From Pyrus communis (taxonomy: Eukaryota > Streptophyta > Magnoliopsida > Rosales > Rosaceae), in NCBI RefSeq assembly GCF_963583255.1, contig NC_084816.1:8134600-8198599 (forward strand): 64,000 nt of DNA. The letters are read 5' to 3'. Under the pieces are notes generated by a model. That model had not been told where the DNA came from and made no database searches. It saw nothing but the letters and a program-made list of their open reading frames with translations. A program made the position numbers and the translations under genes. Of the stretch, positions 22,170 through 35,872 are shown in pieces (position 1 is the stretch's first letter; each line of letters opens with the position of its first letter).

Positions 22170-25100
22170 AGTTAATAATTGCTCATATGCTCATATGACG
22201 ACTAATACAAGAAATTGTTCAATGCAATTGCTATGAGGTTTTTTAGAGCATCTATAATGGGGACTTTAAATGAAGTCTCTACAACCTTACAGTCCCTAAA
22301 ATAAGGATATAAGGTTTTCAATGGGTTGGAATATAAGTCCTCAAAGTATCTCAATATAAAATGACTCATCGGATACCTCAAAGAAATCGTCAAATTTGAT
22401 GACTGTTTATAGAGACTCAAAGAGTGGGCTTACTGTTGATTTTGAGTGGGAAACAACCTCACCGATGTGTGCCTTCTCTTTTTAGGAATGATGCACAACA
22501 ACTTCTCTTTTTGGTTTTTTTTCTTTAATTTTTCATTTTCAACACGAGAAAACTTTTTTATTTTTATCAAACTGTCACAATACTTCAAGGAAATGAATAA
22601 TAATTTTTTTCATATGTTAATCCCTACATTTAGGGATTATACTCATGGCAGATTGTAGAGGAATTAATTTTAATTTGAAGGCAGTCTATTTATTCTGAAA
22701 ACATAATTAATATTTTAAATTGCTCTAATCTACCAAAGTGAAAAATCTAAACTATATCACGATATTCTAAACTAGTCTGAAATACTTTAACTTGTAGCCA
22801 ACCTTAATTAATTTTGAAATATTCTTATGGTGAGATGTCAATTGTTTTTAATCAATCGAGTAATATGTAGACTACCACCATTACATATATAGTTTTTGTT
22901 TTCCTACAAATCTTATGCTTTTTTTATAAGGCTCTAGTTGCTTCTTCGATAAGGTTATGTAGTGTTGAGTTCTTTAATTAAGGAAATTATTATTAGCACT
23001 CTAAAAATTTCATTTTACACTCTTAACAAGTGTATTCTTCTTTCTAATTATAACAATTGTATTTTACACAGATTTGTAGACGAAGACCATCGGATGAGAT
23101 TTGGGTTTCGACGAAGACCGTCGGCTACAACCGGAAACGAGAGCTTACATGTACACGACTCGCTCGTCGCATTGTAGGCTGGAGGATAACCAGAACCAGA
23201 GGAGGAGGAGGGATTTCTGATTTTCATTTTTTTTATTTTTATTTTTGTGAGATGAGATGAGTCATGATTGGCATGGAGGGAAAGTTCAGGTTCAAGTTGG
23301 AGGCATTATTGGTTTGAGTAGATGTAACGACATGTTTGTGCTTGTGTCATAATTTTTTATTTTTATTTTTAGAAGACACACGAGCGCGATGTGTTATATT
23401 CATCCTTGTTCTATAATAATGTGATGGCTTAATTTGGCTTGTATTGAGTTTTGAAGGTAACATTAGTTGTTTTCTTTGTAGTTTTTTTTTTTTTTTTTTT
23501 TAACATTGTTCTTGTAATTTTGTTCTGTTTTTGCTGTATTCAATTGATCACGAAGTTGAATGTTTCATCAATTCCGTATGCACATCTTCTCATTGGAAAA
23601 AAAAAAAGCCCAACTTAAATGAACTAATGGTGTTGACGAAATGAAATTAGAAGAACGAAAATGCAATAAACAACACTCTTGCTTATAAGCTTCACTAGAT
23701 CTAAATTACGGAGTTGAGTTTTTCATTATACATGAACTGTTAGTGCAATTTAGCATTTTATTTATTTATTCATTAGTTTCATATTCACAGATATTTCAAT
23801 CTTGCCTCTTCCACTTCAAATTGTTGCGCAAACGAAAATTTTAAACGAATAAAAAGATTATAAAAAAAAAAAAATAAAAAAAAAAAAAGGGGTGAAGAAA
23901 ATGCCAACCATGTTCTGAGATGGGTAGTTCTGTCATATTCCAATTATGCTTTTGAATGAAAACGACTAATTGACAAATAAGGACACCAAGCGTCATATAC
24001 TTGGTGAATAAAGCAAGGACCACTTCGTCATTATGCCAACCTCCACAACGAGAGACATTCGACCTTGTCTTGGCAAAAATGAATGGATGGCAATAAGGCT
24101 TAAGCAACGGCTTTCCTTTCCGAAACGGAAGTTTGGAAGGATCTTAACCGTTGATTTTTATTTGAGTGGGACCACAGGTTTGGGGGTTATTCCATACCAG
24201 TCCCTCACCCGTTTTATTCAAGTTCCCCCGTCCTCCTGGCCCTCCTGTCTCTTTCGTTTGGGGAAGAAATATATGGTCCTTTCCATTATGTTCCAAGTTG
24301 GAATCATTTGGTTAGAAAAAATAATGTGTCTTTCACTCTTAATGTGGATAAAGATCAGTATGATATGAGTATACCGCACGTAATGTCCTATGTTAATAAG
24401 ATAAAAAAATGTCGATAGATTTTTTTCGTCATAAATCCTCTAGTTATTGGCACGGAAATCATTGTAACGATGAACCTATACCATACAAGTTGTCATCTTT
24501 AATCCGAGGTGATTACGTGAAATAAACCTTTATACTCGTGTCATATACTAGTTCAGGATAAACCTACTATTGAATCTATTTTACCATTCAATCAAATGAT
24601 CACACGTGGATTAGGAGATGCATTTTTAACGAAAATTCTCTTGAATCGTGTAATTTTCTAAGGGTAATATTAGGGAGATTAAATTTATATAAATTTTTTG
24701 AAAACTAAAGGACATAGAAGTTGATGATTGGTTTATTACTTAAGCGCTGATAAATGTACTCATTCTTATTGGTGACACATCATTTAATTTGCAAAATTTT
24801 GTTTCCAAATTTAGTCTCCCTTGCATTTAAAACATAGGTCCTAAATAAAGATACTTGATAGATCACAACATATTATGCTTTGGTAAACATGGTGAGTTTG
24901 ACACAATCTGCTTAACTATGACCACGGGCAGGATGAAATTTCTCATATCCACTCCGAGTTTGGAAGAATTGAATAATCATAATTTGCAACCAGTTATCCA
25001 ATTTTTAAAGAAAAAAAAATAATACAATAAATCAATGGTAGATAATTCTAGACCATTAAAGAAACTCGAATCTTATAATTAAAGTTATCCTGCCCCATAA

Positions 25101-25655
25101 TCTTTGTTGGCAAATGGTCTAACATACTAAAAGACAATTTGCTATGAGTTGTTGCGAGACAATTTATTTTAATTTTAATTTTATTTTTTAGACTGTCAAT
25201 TTGAACTAGATAAGGTGATATCTGGTAAAAATGTATGAACATCCAAATAGATAATCTGGCAATATAAAATTCCAGATATACGATGAGAAATTATTTCCAT
25301 GTATAGAAACGCTTTAGTTGAGATGTTCATAAGTCAAGAGTTATGCTCTTATTAGCCAGTTTTGACATGTTATTTTATAAACTTCAAATATTAATTAAAT
25401 AAATATATGTTTGAGTGTCCAACTAGATATTGATAAAATTCAATAGCCTTACCAAAAGTTAACCTGTAAGATTTTTAGGTATGATAGAGAGACTGTTAAA
25501 ACTAAAAAATAATAAGAATAATACTTGCGTTTTCCCTATAGTTAAAATTAAAAAATAATAAGAATAATCTTGCGTTCCCCCATGGGTGGAATACACATAT
25601 CTTATTTCTTTTGAATAATGAATTTTCATCATGTAAATTTTATAATCAGAACAGT
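22170..25655. other. Intergenic, repeat-derived, no convincing gene
   Basis: TTAGAGCATCTATAATGG at 22239 resembles one end of a Harbinger-type MITE, but no clear partner end was found. A half copy of MITE family A lies near 22982-23075. At 25496-25590 a ~58-bp unit ('aaaaataataagaataat') is tandemly doubled. Open frames at 22962-23260 and 24033-24368 show no known domain. Confidence 0.45.
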
Positions 25656-25659
25656 TTAG

Positions 25660-25873
25660 TTTCTTAATCCTCATTTGAAGGTCATTTCTACAGAAATCGT
25701 TTGAAGCGAAGATCATTTAGTAATTTAAATGTATGAGACAAATCAACGGTGTGATTACCAAAAAACATATTTATGATGAACCGTCCATTTCTTTCATACA
25801 GTTTGATGACTAAACGATTTCCAATTCAAATAATTTTTTTTGTAAAAATGATCTTCAAATGAAGATTAAGAAA
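25660..25873. mobile_element. Foldback MITE
   Basis: The left end TTTCTTAATCCTCATTTGAA is matched on the other strand by TTTCTTAATCTTCATTTGAA. Pairing continues inward ('ggtcatttctaca' / 'gatcatttttaca', and 'aaatgtatgaga' / 'aactgtatgaaa'). No clear target duplication. Confidence 0.65.
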
Positions 25874-26032
25874 TTGAAAGTTTCGATTATAGAGTTAATA
25901 TGATAGAGATACGTTATTTGCAAAAGATGGAGCTCATTTTCTAATAAATTCTGTGCAGAAACTGAGATTTGTCGAGTGTAATCATATTGTGAGGAGAAGC
26001 CCGGTCAACATACAATTTTCAGAAGCTTTGGG

Positions 26033-26100
26033 CTTGGCCCAAAAGCTCCTTTGACTTGGCCCAAAAGCTCCTTTGACCTGCCCCAACCCAAGAGTATAAA
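26033..26100 (+). promoter_or_regulatory. MON1 promoter: duplicated 22-bp GGCCCA unit and TATA box
   Basis: CTTGGCCCAAAAGCTCCTTT plus two bases occurs twice head-to-tail (26033-26054, 26055-26076). Each unit contains GGCCCA (site II core) and overlaps TTGAC (W-box core) at its end. A TATAAA follows at 26095-26100, about 259 bp before the ATG. Confidence 0.65.
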
Positions 26101-26358
26101 ATCCGAACTTTACAAAACGGCCCGTATCGTACTAGCACGGCTCAGTTCGGATTTCGGAGCCACCCACCTACTGGTCAGAGCCGCGTTGCGAATGGAGTAA
26201 TTTGCAGCGGAGCAGAGACAGAACCAACGACTGGTAGACGAGCCCCTCTCTCTCTAGTTTCGACCCCTCTCTCTCTCTCTCCAAGCACACTCGATTGGAG
26301 CCCTAATTTCTCACTTTCACCAAAGCTCACCGTGATACCCTAACCTTTCTGGTTCTCC

Positions 26359-29300
26359 ATGTCCTCCGAATCGGGAGCTTCGACCTCCGGTGACGAAGCC
26401 TCTGAGCCAAACCCTAACCCTGACCATACTCCCAAACCCCCCGAAGACCAATTGGCAGCCCTCGCATTGTCGGAGGTCGATAGCCACGGGAATGGCGTCG
26501 CACATGGATCGGCCGCGGAGAACAATCACCAGGAGATCGAAAGCGACGAGGAGGAAGTCCAGGCCAATTCGGTTGCTCCTGGTTTAGCTGAGGGGGAGGA
26601 GGCGAGCGAGGGTTCGCCACGTGGCGGAGTCGGCGGTGGTGTTGTGTGGGCGACGACCAATTCGGAGCTGGAGATTGATGGGCCGTCGAGCCCTAGCAGC
26701 AGTGGGTATGCGGGTGAAAGAGGTAGTAGTGCCAGTAGTGGTGGCTCTGGAACTGATGAGATTTCGGAAGTGAGGAAAGATGAGATTGTCGATAGGTTTC
26801 CAGATTCGCAAACCCCGTGGGTGCCCAGTAAACGGCATGTCGATGAGGTATTGCGTTCTAACAACTCCTTGGTTGTGTAATTTGTCTGAAAATTTGATTG
26901 CATTGGTTGAATTGCTTGATCATTGTATTGGTCAGTCAAACAAGGTGTTTGTTTTAGAGTTTAATTGTTGCGACGATTTAGCATTGTCCTAGAAACTTAA
27001 ACATTATTGAACATCGAATATGAAGTGAGAGTTTTAATTGTGATTTAGTATTGCAAAATAAACAGTAGTGATTGAGAGAGAAATTGTGAAGAGATTTAGG
27101 TAATTTCCCTACGAACTTCTTCCGGAAATGGTATTGGAAATAGCTCAAGTAGTCGATTCATTTGTATTTTTGTGTATTTCACGAAATTCAAAATGTCAAA
27201 AGATTTTCGTTTAGAATGTGATCAATATTTAGTTGCCTTAGAGTCTTAGACAAATATAATGGAAATAAGAATTAAGATTGAACACTTTGCATTATTGTTG
27301 TCTGAAAGTACACAGAAATGTCCCATAATGTCTGAGAATACTTGCTACTACTATAAAATAGACCAAAGTCTACCGCTAATGTTACAATGAATATTTTGAA
27401 ATTGAGACAGACAATGTTTTTCTTTTTGACATGTATTTATACCTTCTTTTGATGAAGCCAGTTTTGCACCTTTTTGGACGAACTCACAGTACGGAGTTAC
27501 ACTTAATTGTTGGAGCCAAAATTGCCAAATTTTTTACCTTTAGACTGCCCTTAACTGCTGAATGATTTGGTGCTTACTCAAACAATCTTGTTGAATTTTC
27601 ACAATGCCTTAACCATATCAATGTAAATGCCAAAATTCACACCATTGTTTAATGATGAAACGGTTCCAAAGGTAGAAGGGAAGGTGTAATAACAAATTAA
27701 TAATGTGTTTCTTGGACTTGAATAATTTCATTTTATTGGGAATTCAATCAATACATGAGAAATAGCTTTCATTTCTTTCATATCAACAGACGATCCAATG
27801 TCTAGGATGTTAATTTTGTGTTTGCAGTAAAAAATGCTTCAATAAAAGACGAATTAGACAATAATTCAGATTCTAAGATAATACAAAATATCCAAGGGGT
27901 ATAGGCTTACTTGAAGGGGTGCTATGCATCGAACATTGTTCTACTGCTGGTGTTCTTGTTGACTAGAATAAGTGTAAATAGACTGTCTAATGTTCAAATT
28001 TAAGATATTTGCATGTACTTGTGCACCTGAATAAGGCATTCAGATTTTGAATGATAAACGTTTATTGTACTCATTTATTGTAACTCTTTGGGTCTATATG
28101 GTCATATAAATTCCTGTTTACGAGAAATCTTAGTTGAGTTACAGAGCTAAAAGCCTTAAAGTTTTGATAAAGAAAAAAAAAAGGATGGCTTTCCAATTTT
28201 TGTTCCCTAGCATGGTCAGTGACATAAAATAGCATATAGCATGTTCTGCAATAACTAATAATACATCATAATAGGTATTGAGTACAGGATGATCATATAT
28301 TGCGCATTACTGTGGCATTTAGTCCTTAAACCTTGATCTTCAATAGAGAACTTGATTGAAAATAATATGCTGTTCAGTGTCTTTTTTATTCATCCACAGT
28401 TTGCTACATGCACATAGCTTTACTTTCACTGGAAAAGTGATTTTCAAGGATAACTGCAATGGTCTGTTTGATTTATAATTGAAGTGCAGGATGATGCTTC
28501 CATATCATGGAGAAAGAGGAAGAAACACTTTTTCATACTAAGTCACTCTGGCAAACCAATATATTCCAGGTTTGTCTCAGGTGCCTCAACTATCTTTTTA
28601 AATAAGTGCAAAATTTACAATAATCTCTATGGAAAATAAAGGGAAACCAGTTTATCTATATTCTGCAGTCGTGATATATTTGTCTTCTATTGAATTTCTT
28701 ATTTAATGGCAGATATGGAGACGAACACAAGCTAGCAGGATTTTCAGCAACATTACAAGCCATAATTTCCTTTGTGGAGAATGGGTACACACCTTAACCT
28801 TTCTGAGTTGATTCTCTTCTCCAATTTCTTAATTATTAATTATTTGTCTACAGATTTACTTTAATGAAAGGTAAAAAACTTCCAGTGATTTGGTTCCGTA
28901 ATTGTTTTACAGTGGGGATCATGTCAAATTGGTTAGGGCTGGAAAGCATCAGGTCTGTTTTGTTCCTTTATGCGTTTAGAATTTTTGTTCTTCAAGTTAT
29001 CTCTTCTATAAATAATCCGCGATTGCTAGGATGATCAAAAGAACTACTTTCTCATATTCCTGGTTGTATAAACTTAACATGATCTTGCTTGAATTCTATT
29101 GACCATCCCCCCGAACAGAAAACAACTTTAATTTTGAACTAGTTGTTGTAGCTGCGCCGTCCATCCTGACACTATCTTCGGCAGAGTTTGGTCATAGTGA
29201 TATTTGCATGTTATTCTACAAAAAAAATATATGGCAAGGGACCTTAGGCTTGTACTTTTTGAATTTGATTATATGATGTGAAATGAGTTAAGTTTTATTC

Positions 29301-32300
29301 CTGAGCATCAACTTATGTATTTTAACTTTTAATGATATAAACATAATGTTCATCGCCTTCAAAATGCCTAGTTGTTATTGTTTTATGGACGTCTAGAATG
29401 AATGACATTATTTTACTTTGTACAATACAACTCACAGTTGTAAGTCTTATCTTTTTTGAATCAGTTAAATTAAATTGGCATGAAATATTTGTATGCTCAG
29501 GTGATTTTTCTTGTAAAGGGACCAATTTACTTAGTATGCATCAGCTGTACAGAAGAGCCTTACGAGTCTTTGAGGGTGCAATTGGAACTTATTTATGGTC
29601 AGGTAGCATTGGGTTCTTCCCTTCCTCAAAAGTCTTTATGCATTAATATGTTTGACTGTTAGGTCATATTTTGTTAGTGATTTGTTGAATAACCAAAATA
29701 TTCTGCTTGTACTTTCCTTTTAATGGAATAAAATATCTTATGTTAGTAACTGCACTTCATTTAAATTTTTTTTATGTGGGTGCAGATGCTACTTATTCTT
29801 ACTAAGTCAGTAAATAGATGTTTTGAGAAGAATCCGAAGTTTGATATGACACCTTTGCTAGGAGGAACAGATACTGTCTTCTCATCCCTCATCCATTCAT
29901 TCAGTTGGTTTGTTTCTCTGCTCCCCTTGGCATGCTGAATTTGGAAAATGGATTTTTTCTCTTTTCTTTTTTGGTTTTGAAAAACCATCCAGTATACACT
30001 TGTGGTCGTCTTTATTATTTAAGTGTTTAACACAAGTAGTATGTTACTGATAATGTTATATTGGTGATGAAATATTGTAGTTCAGACAGTAATAGATCAT
30101 CCAATGTAATGAAGGGGCTGCTTCCCTGATTCAATATTATTATCATATCAAACCTGATCTGTTTTAAACTGATTGTTCACTTTCAAAATTACATGTCTGG
30201 AGATCATAAAAGTTTCAAATTAAATTTTCTTTGTAAAATTTTTAGAACATATCTGATAAAACTATGCTTTTCAATATGAAGTTTACATAAGCAAAGTCAT
30301 TGTTGTCTTGAAATGTGATATATATTAGATGCTGTGCTACTTTCTCATTTACTTTTTGGGTTACTACTATTGATATCCTAATTTTTCTTGTTATTATATG
30401 CTGCCAATGTGATTCTCATTGCCCCGGCCAAAAAATAAAATAAAAAATCTAAAGCAGATGATGCTTATACTATTTACTTCTTTCTGTATTTTCAGGAATC
30501 CTGCCACTTTTCTTCATGCATACACTTGTCTTCCCCTTGCTTATGCGACAAGGCAAGCAGCAGGTGCCATATTGCAAGATGTTGCTGATTCTGGTGTTCT
30601 GTTCGCAATACTGATGTGCAAACACAAGGTTCTGTCATCCACCTTATTGTTTATAATTGGGAAAACCTTTTCTTTAAGGACATTTTAAAAAATTTATATT
30701 TCGTGGCACAGTCTATGAACCTTTTGCAATTGCAATGTAACAACTTGAAATTGATTGCAGGTTATCTGTCTTGTTGGTGCTCAAAAGGCCTCTCTTCATC
30801 CTGATGACATGCTGCTACTTTCCAACTTTGTCATGGCATCAGAATCATTTAGGCAAGTAGATTAATTGAATAGGTCTGGTGTCATATTTTCAGTGATTTA
30901 AATGAGAATGGGAATCGAAACTGGTACGATATGATACAGAAAATACTAAGTACTAGTTTCAATTTCCAATCCCATGTACTTGTTTCAGTTTCCAATCACA
31001 AGATTTTCAGTTTTTAAGGACAATCGAACACTAAAATGCCATATGGTACTTTCTTTCTGCTAACATGGTTTCAATTGTGGGTGATAATTATTTATGGACA
31101 CTTTCAGGTGCAATAGTCATAAAATTCTCCTTTTCTCTTTATGCAGGACATCTGAATCTTTCTCTCCAATTTGCTTGCCTAGATATAATCCCATGGCATT
31201 TTTGTATGCTTATGTCCGTTATCTTGATGTGAGTGACATTTAGGTTCATGACATTTCTTGAGTAAATTTGCGTACACATATAGTATACCTTGCCTCATGT
31301 CAGCCTTTTCTACTTAAAATATCATGACACGATAATACTTTCTTCTGGCAGGTTGATACATACTTGATGTTGCTTACTACTAGTTCAGATGCCTTTTATC
31401 ATCTCAAGGATTGCAGGTATGTTGTAGAATCATAGATATTATGAAGGATATTTGTGCTGTAGGAGGGCTTCATGTGGCAATTTCTTATCCTGTTACATAG
31501 CAAATCATTAACTAGTTTTTTCTTCCCTTTATAATTTTTCCTGTGATCTTATAGGATTCGTATTGAATCGGTTCTGTTGAAGTCAAATGTACTTAGCGAG
31601 ATTCAGAGATCCATGCTAGATGGTGGGATGCGTGTTGAGGAGTTGCCTCTCGATCCTTTGCCACGTGCTGGATCTTTTTCTCCTCATTTGGTTCAACATA
31701 CAGTTCAAACAGATTCTCCTGACAGGTTCAGGGAACCATATATTGGCGTAGGCGGTCCTGCTGGACTTTGGCATTTTATATATAGGAGTATATTTTTGGA
31801 TCAGTATGTATCATCCGAGTTCTCACCGCCAATAAGTAGTCCTCGTCAGCAGAAAAGGTGACAGCTGAATCTAACAGTACATTTAAGCATAAAATCGAAT
31901 GTCTCCCACAATGAAGTCGTGTGTCACTTTTTGTTGTAGGTAGATAATTAATTCTTCTTCCTGCAGATTATACAGAGCTTACCAGAAGCTTTATGCTTCC
32001 ATGCATGACAAAGGAATTGGGCCACACAAAACCCAGTTTAGAAGAGATGAGAACTACGGTACTTTTGAATTTATACTGCATCATGCATATGTGGAAAGGA
32101 AAAGTTGAAACACTGAAAATTTTTAATATTGTGGATGCACTCTCATTACTGCATCGTCCAAATTTTGGTTTTTTAACCATGATTGTATCATTTTTCAAAC
32201 CTGAATATTAATGTTGGCTTTTCAAACGACCGGCATTTAATGGCCAGTACTCGAGGTATTTTGAAGTCATAGTTTCTCAACTAGCCATTTGTTTGTTGAT

Positions 32301-33815
32301 CCCTTCACGTTTATGACTGTAATTAATAAAAACTCTATGGTAATCGAACTTGATCTTTACTCTGTGTGTGTCATTGTTACTGCTTCACATTACATTTTTA
32401 TATAGGATACCACAGTTGACTTTTGCTTTGATCACATCATACTTTGTGTTGACATGCATGATACATTCCTGATGAAGTTATATGATCATATTGTTTTGTC
32501 AGTTTTACTATGCTGGGCCACCCAGGACTTTGAGCTTTATGCAGCTTTTGATCCACTTGCAGACAAGGTACGATTATTCTTAAGGTTTTATTGTTTCCTA
32601 CCCCTTTCCACTATGCATACTTGTCCACTTTTACATATGCCAAAGGGAATAAAAGGGAAAGGGTTGATGCTTTTTACTTCCACCGGCCTTGTTTGGTTTT
32701 ATTAGACAAAAGGGAGAGCAAGAATATAAAAAAGTAAAAAGTCGTGGGTCCCAGCTTATGCTAAGTAATATAATTCCCCCCCCACTCCCGCGTATTTTTT
32801 GGCTGCCTCATTTCTCCTACAAACAGTGAATTGCAAATTGTGGGCCCAGTGAAGGGGTATATATGCAAATCCTTGCCCTTCCATCCAAATTTTTTGTTTT
32901 TCCATTTCTCTAGACTGAATATAGATTTAGGGATGAGTTGACAAGAAAGGGTTTTTCTGAATGAGGCATGATCGCTTATCCAAAGAGCATTATAGTGTTC
33001 ATCTCGCGGGATAGGGGTTGAGATGTGTTTCTGGTTAAGCAGCAGAATAAATGGGCAATGCTAGAGCTTGTCACTAGTGTGATCAACTCATAGGTTATCA
33101 ACGTTTTGTATGCCCTGCTTATATTATCACTAGGCTAACGCAATCTCAACCAAGTTAGTGGGACTGGAGATGCTCATAGACAAGGAGAAATCAGAGAAGT
33201 GAAACAGAACACCTTAGAAGACAAGAACTTGTAGCAAAGTAAGAAATAACCGCGGTAATGTGAAATGAAAGTGAAAGAAATTGAAGAAAATGAATGGCAG
33301 GGCTATCTTGAGCACTGAAAGACTGATAGTAAACAGGCCCTACAATGCACATGAAACTCAAACCCTGTGATTCATTCATGTGTCGTTACACTTCGACATT
33401 TCATTATAATCACTTAGGGTAAGGTAGATTCAGCTGGTTACATCCACTTATTAGCATGTGACAAACAGAAATCTGCCCTTCACAAGGTGCATTTTCTTTA
33501 ATGTCAAGGCATTGAGGAAAATCAACTTCTCGTCAAGCCAGTGGGAGAAATGGGCTTAGGACTTTTTTCCTTGACAAAAGATTTTAAGCTTACATTATTT
33601 TTGTTTTGGCTATAATTAATATTTCTTGGAGAAGCAAGTTGTAGCTGATTTGGATTTTCTTTAGATGCATTTTTTCTTCTTTAAATGCCTTCTCAACGTA
33701 AATTCGTACTGGTTTTCAGGCATTGGCAATAAAGACTTGCAACCGGGTTTGTCAGTGGGTGAAAGATGTGGAAAACGAGATTTTTTTGCTAGGAGCAAGC
33801 CCCTTTTCATGGTGA
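26359..33815 (+). CDS. MON1: Vacuolar fusion protein MON1 (SAND family), 14 exons
   Basis: MON1 pairs with CCZ1; the complex is the exchange factor that activates Rab7 and drives the Rab5-to-Rab7 switch on late endosomes and vacuoles. Exons: 26359-26847, 28490-28569, 28713-28784, 28913-28952, 29501-29602, 29786-29907, 30496-30628, 30761-30852, 31147-31228, 31352-31416, 31555-31857, 31967-32058, 32503-32567, 33720-33815 (TGA). All phases join, giving 610 aa, close to the plant family length. Exon 1 encodes an acidic, Ser/Gly-rich, probably disordered N-terminus (1-163). The first longin-like domain starts near 170 ([20 protein letters not shown]), and SAND-domain blocks follow ([44 protein letters not shown]). 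The C-terminus is [18 protein letters not shown]. The intron after 30852 has a GC donor (GCAAGT); all others are GT-AG. Intron 1 (1.64 kb) and intron 13 (1.15 kb) are long. Start codon: first in-frame ATG after a CT-rich leader. Confidence 0.96.
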
Positions 33816-33829
33816 TATCCCATTATATT

Positions 33830-34390
33830 CTGTAATACTTCCTGTACCATAGTTCTGTTTCTTTAACAAAGTTCAAGTTATCATTTTTGTCATACGCATT
33901 TGAAATAGCAGGCGATGTTGATCTTAACTTACCACGTTGTTGCTTCAGCTTCAAAAGGTTTGCATTTCGCACAGATGTAAAAGCAGTTACAAAAACAATC
34001 CTTTTAACACATGGTTATAAGTTTTTTCACGCGCAAACTTTTGTGTAAGAAATGGCTCCATTCTGTCTGTCGATGTTTTTCTCTTTTCCGGATTGAGGTC
34101 TGCTGGATGTTTGCGAAGACACTTCAGGATCATTTTAAGCCTTGTTTTCGTTCACGGGTGTAGGGTTTAACGTATGAAATTGCCATGAACAATGCCTTAA
34201 TCAGCACCATTTGTCACTGCACATCTTGTACTTGTTTCGTTGTGTGTTTTTGTTTCTTATATTTGCTCTTTTGGTACATTATTGGCATTTTTTTTTTAGA
34301 GTATCCAGGCTCATGATCCTTGATTGCCATTCTTTTCCGAAGCTAGAGTTTATGTATTTAGGGTCTGTTTATATTTTTATTTAATATTGA
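33830..34390. other. 3' flank of MON1
   Basis: Likely 3' UTR and downstream DNA. No ORF with a recognisable domain. Confidence 0.5.
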
Positions 34391-34395
34391 ATATC

Positions 34396-34497
34396 AACAG
34401 TACTTGACAAAAATTGGTCGCACGATGGACGATAAATGGACACGATTGGAGGATCACTGGAATCCTCACAAAGAGGATATGGAGAGGATCCTCATTC
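34396..34497. mobile_element. Fragment of the GGATC-family MITE
   Basis: Right half only: 'agtacttgacaaaaattggt', 'cgcacgatggacgataaatg', 'atcctcacaaagaggatat' and GGAGAGGATCCTC, matching the right halves of the elements at 56354 and 61918. No left half was found. Confidence 0.6.
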
Positions 34498-34766
34498 GAT
34501 GTATATACCTAAATGTTATAACTTTGACTCGGGCTTTAACATTGAGTTTGTGTATTGTTAGAATGACTTCTTTCCATGTTGGCATGAACTCCACCTCAGA
34601 CCTGAATATTTACGGTCGAAGAAGCACCGTTACGGTCGAAAAATTTGATCGTTTTCGCCTTACCGTTCTTCCTCTTTGGAGATGCTACAGAATCATGCAC
34701 CTTGAATCCAAACTCAAAACCCTATTGAATGTTGTGCTCCATGCATAACTTGCTCCAATGACCAAG

Positions 34767-34768
<2 letters not shown>

Positions 34769-34839
<71 letters not shown>
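34769..34839. repeat. (TC)n microsatellite, ~70 bp
   Basis: An uninterrupted TC run. A second (TC)n of about 24 bp lies at 35044-35067. The Arg/Glu-repeat ORF on the opposite strand is an artefact of the run. Confidence 0.95.
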
Positions 34840-34844
<5 letters not shown>

Positions 34845-35099
34845 GAGTGGGAGTAATGTAAATTATGTAATCAAGTGATTGAGGCCTTAGAGGCATATGT
34901 TGCGTTCACATCATTGATTAGGGTTTTGTTAATTAAACATTTGCAACTAATCTTCACAAGAATACTGTTAATTAACATGTTGGACCTGGATCCAACAATT
35001 GCGGGACAAAAATTGATCGACCTGCGATACTTAGCCAGAAGATCCTCTCTCTCTCTCTCTCTCTCTCATGCAGTGATAGGATCCCGTGACTAAAGCTCT

Positions 35100-35836
35100 C
35101 TACTTAGTACAACTTTCGTGTGTTAAAACTGAAAGCTATCATTTTAGTTTCAACGGAAAATTTTAGCAATGGTGTCTTCATCATGCGTTGTGTTTTTTAT
35201 GCCCATGAAAAAATAGTTACCTTTTCACTTGTTTAGTTTTAACACTTCACAGAAAGCTTAACGAAAATTGGTAGTAGATGACACAAAAGAAATTTTAAAA
35301 AGTGTAAAAGGTGTGACAATTCCAACCGGTTGATAAAGAGTAAAGTATAACCCGAATTATAATTCAAATGGGCATTACTAATTTTTTATTTTTAAAGTGA
35401 AACGATAGCAGTTTCTTTAAAACATTAAGAAAATCTAAAAACTTCATAGACGGCATTCTGGATTAAATCTAGTAGCTATCATATATGTTGATATGTGAGC
35501 ATGACATGCATGAGAAGCAGCTAAGGAAATCAACCATCACTCTAAAAGTAAAAAACGCTTTGATCTTGATAATTGGAAATTCAATCACTTCATAACCTAA
35601 CTACATAAAAGATTATGCGCGCAAAACTGCCAACAAAACTAGTAAGAAAACACTCTCTATATTAGTACGACAACATGGTATGATCATTTAAATATCATTC
35701 CAAGTGACAAATGATATTAGTACTATAACATTGTATGATCATTTTCAAGTTTTTCTTTTCTTGCATGCCTATAAACAAGCTCCATTGACTTTGATCAATG
35801 ATCAAACTCGTCTCGGATTTCACATGATGCGACAAA

Positions 35837-35872
<36 letters not shown>

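Noticed and set aside
22239..22725. Harbinger-type element suggested by TTAGAGCATCTATAATGG and a GCTCTAA further right
   Set aside because: Only five or six terminal bases can be paired; not enough to call an element.
23057..23260. Possible exon (RRPSDEIWVSTKTVGYNRKR)
   Set aside because: Preceded by an AG and fairly GC-rich, but two frames are equally open and neither matches a known domain.
34714..34896. ORF with a run of Arg-Glu repeats
   Set aside because: Translation of the (TC)n microsatellite.
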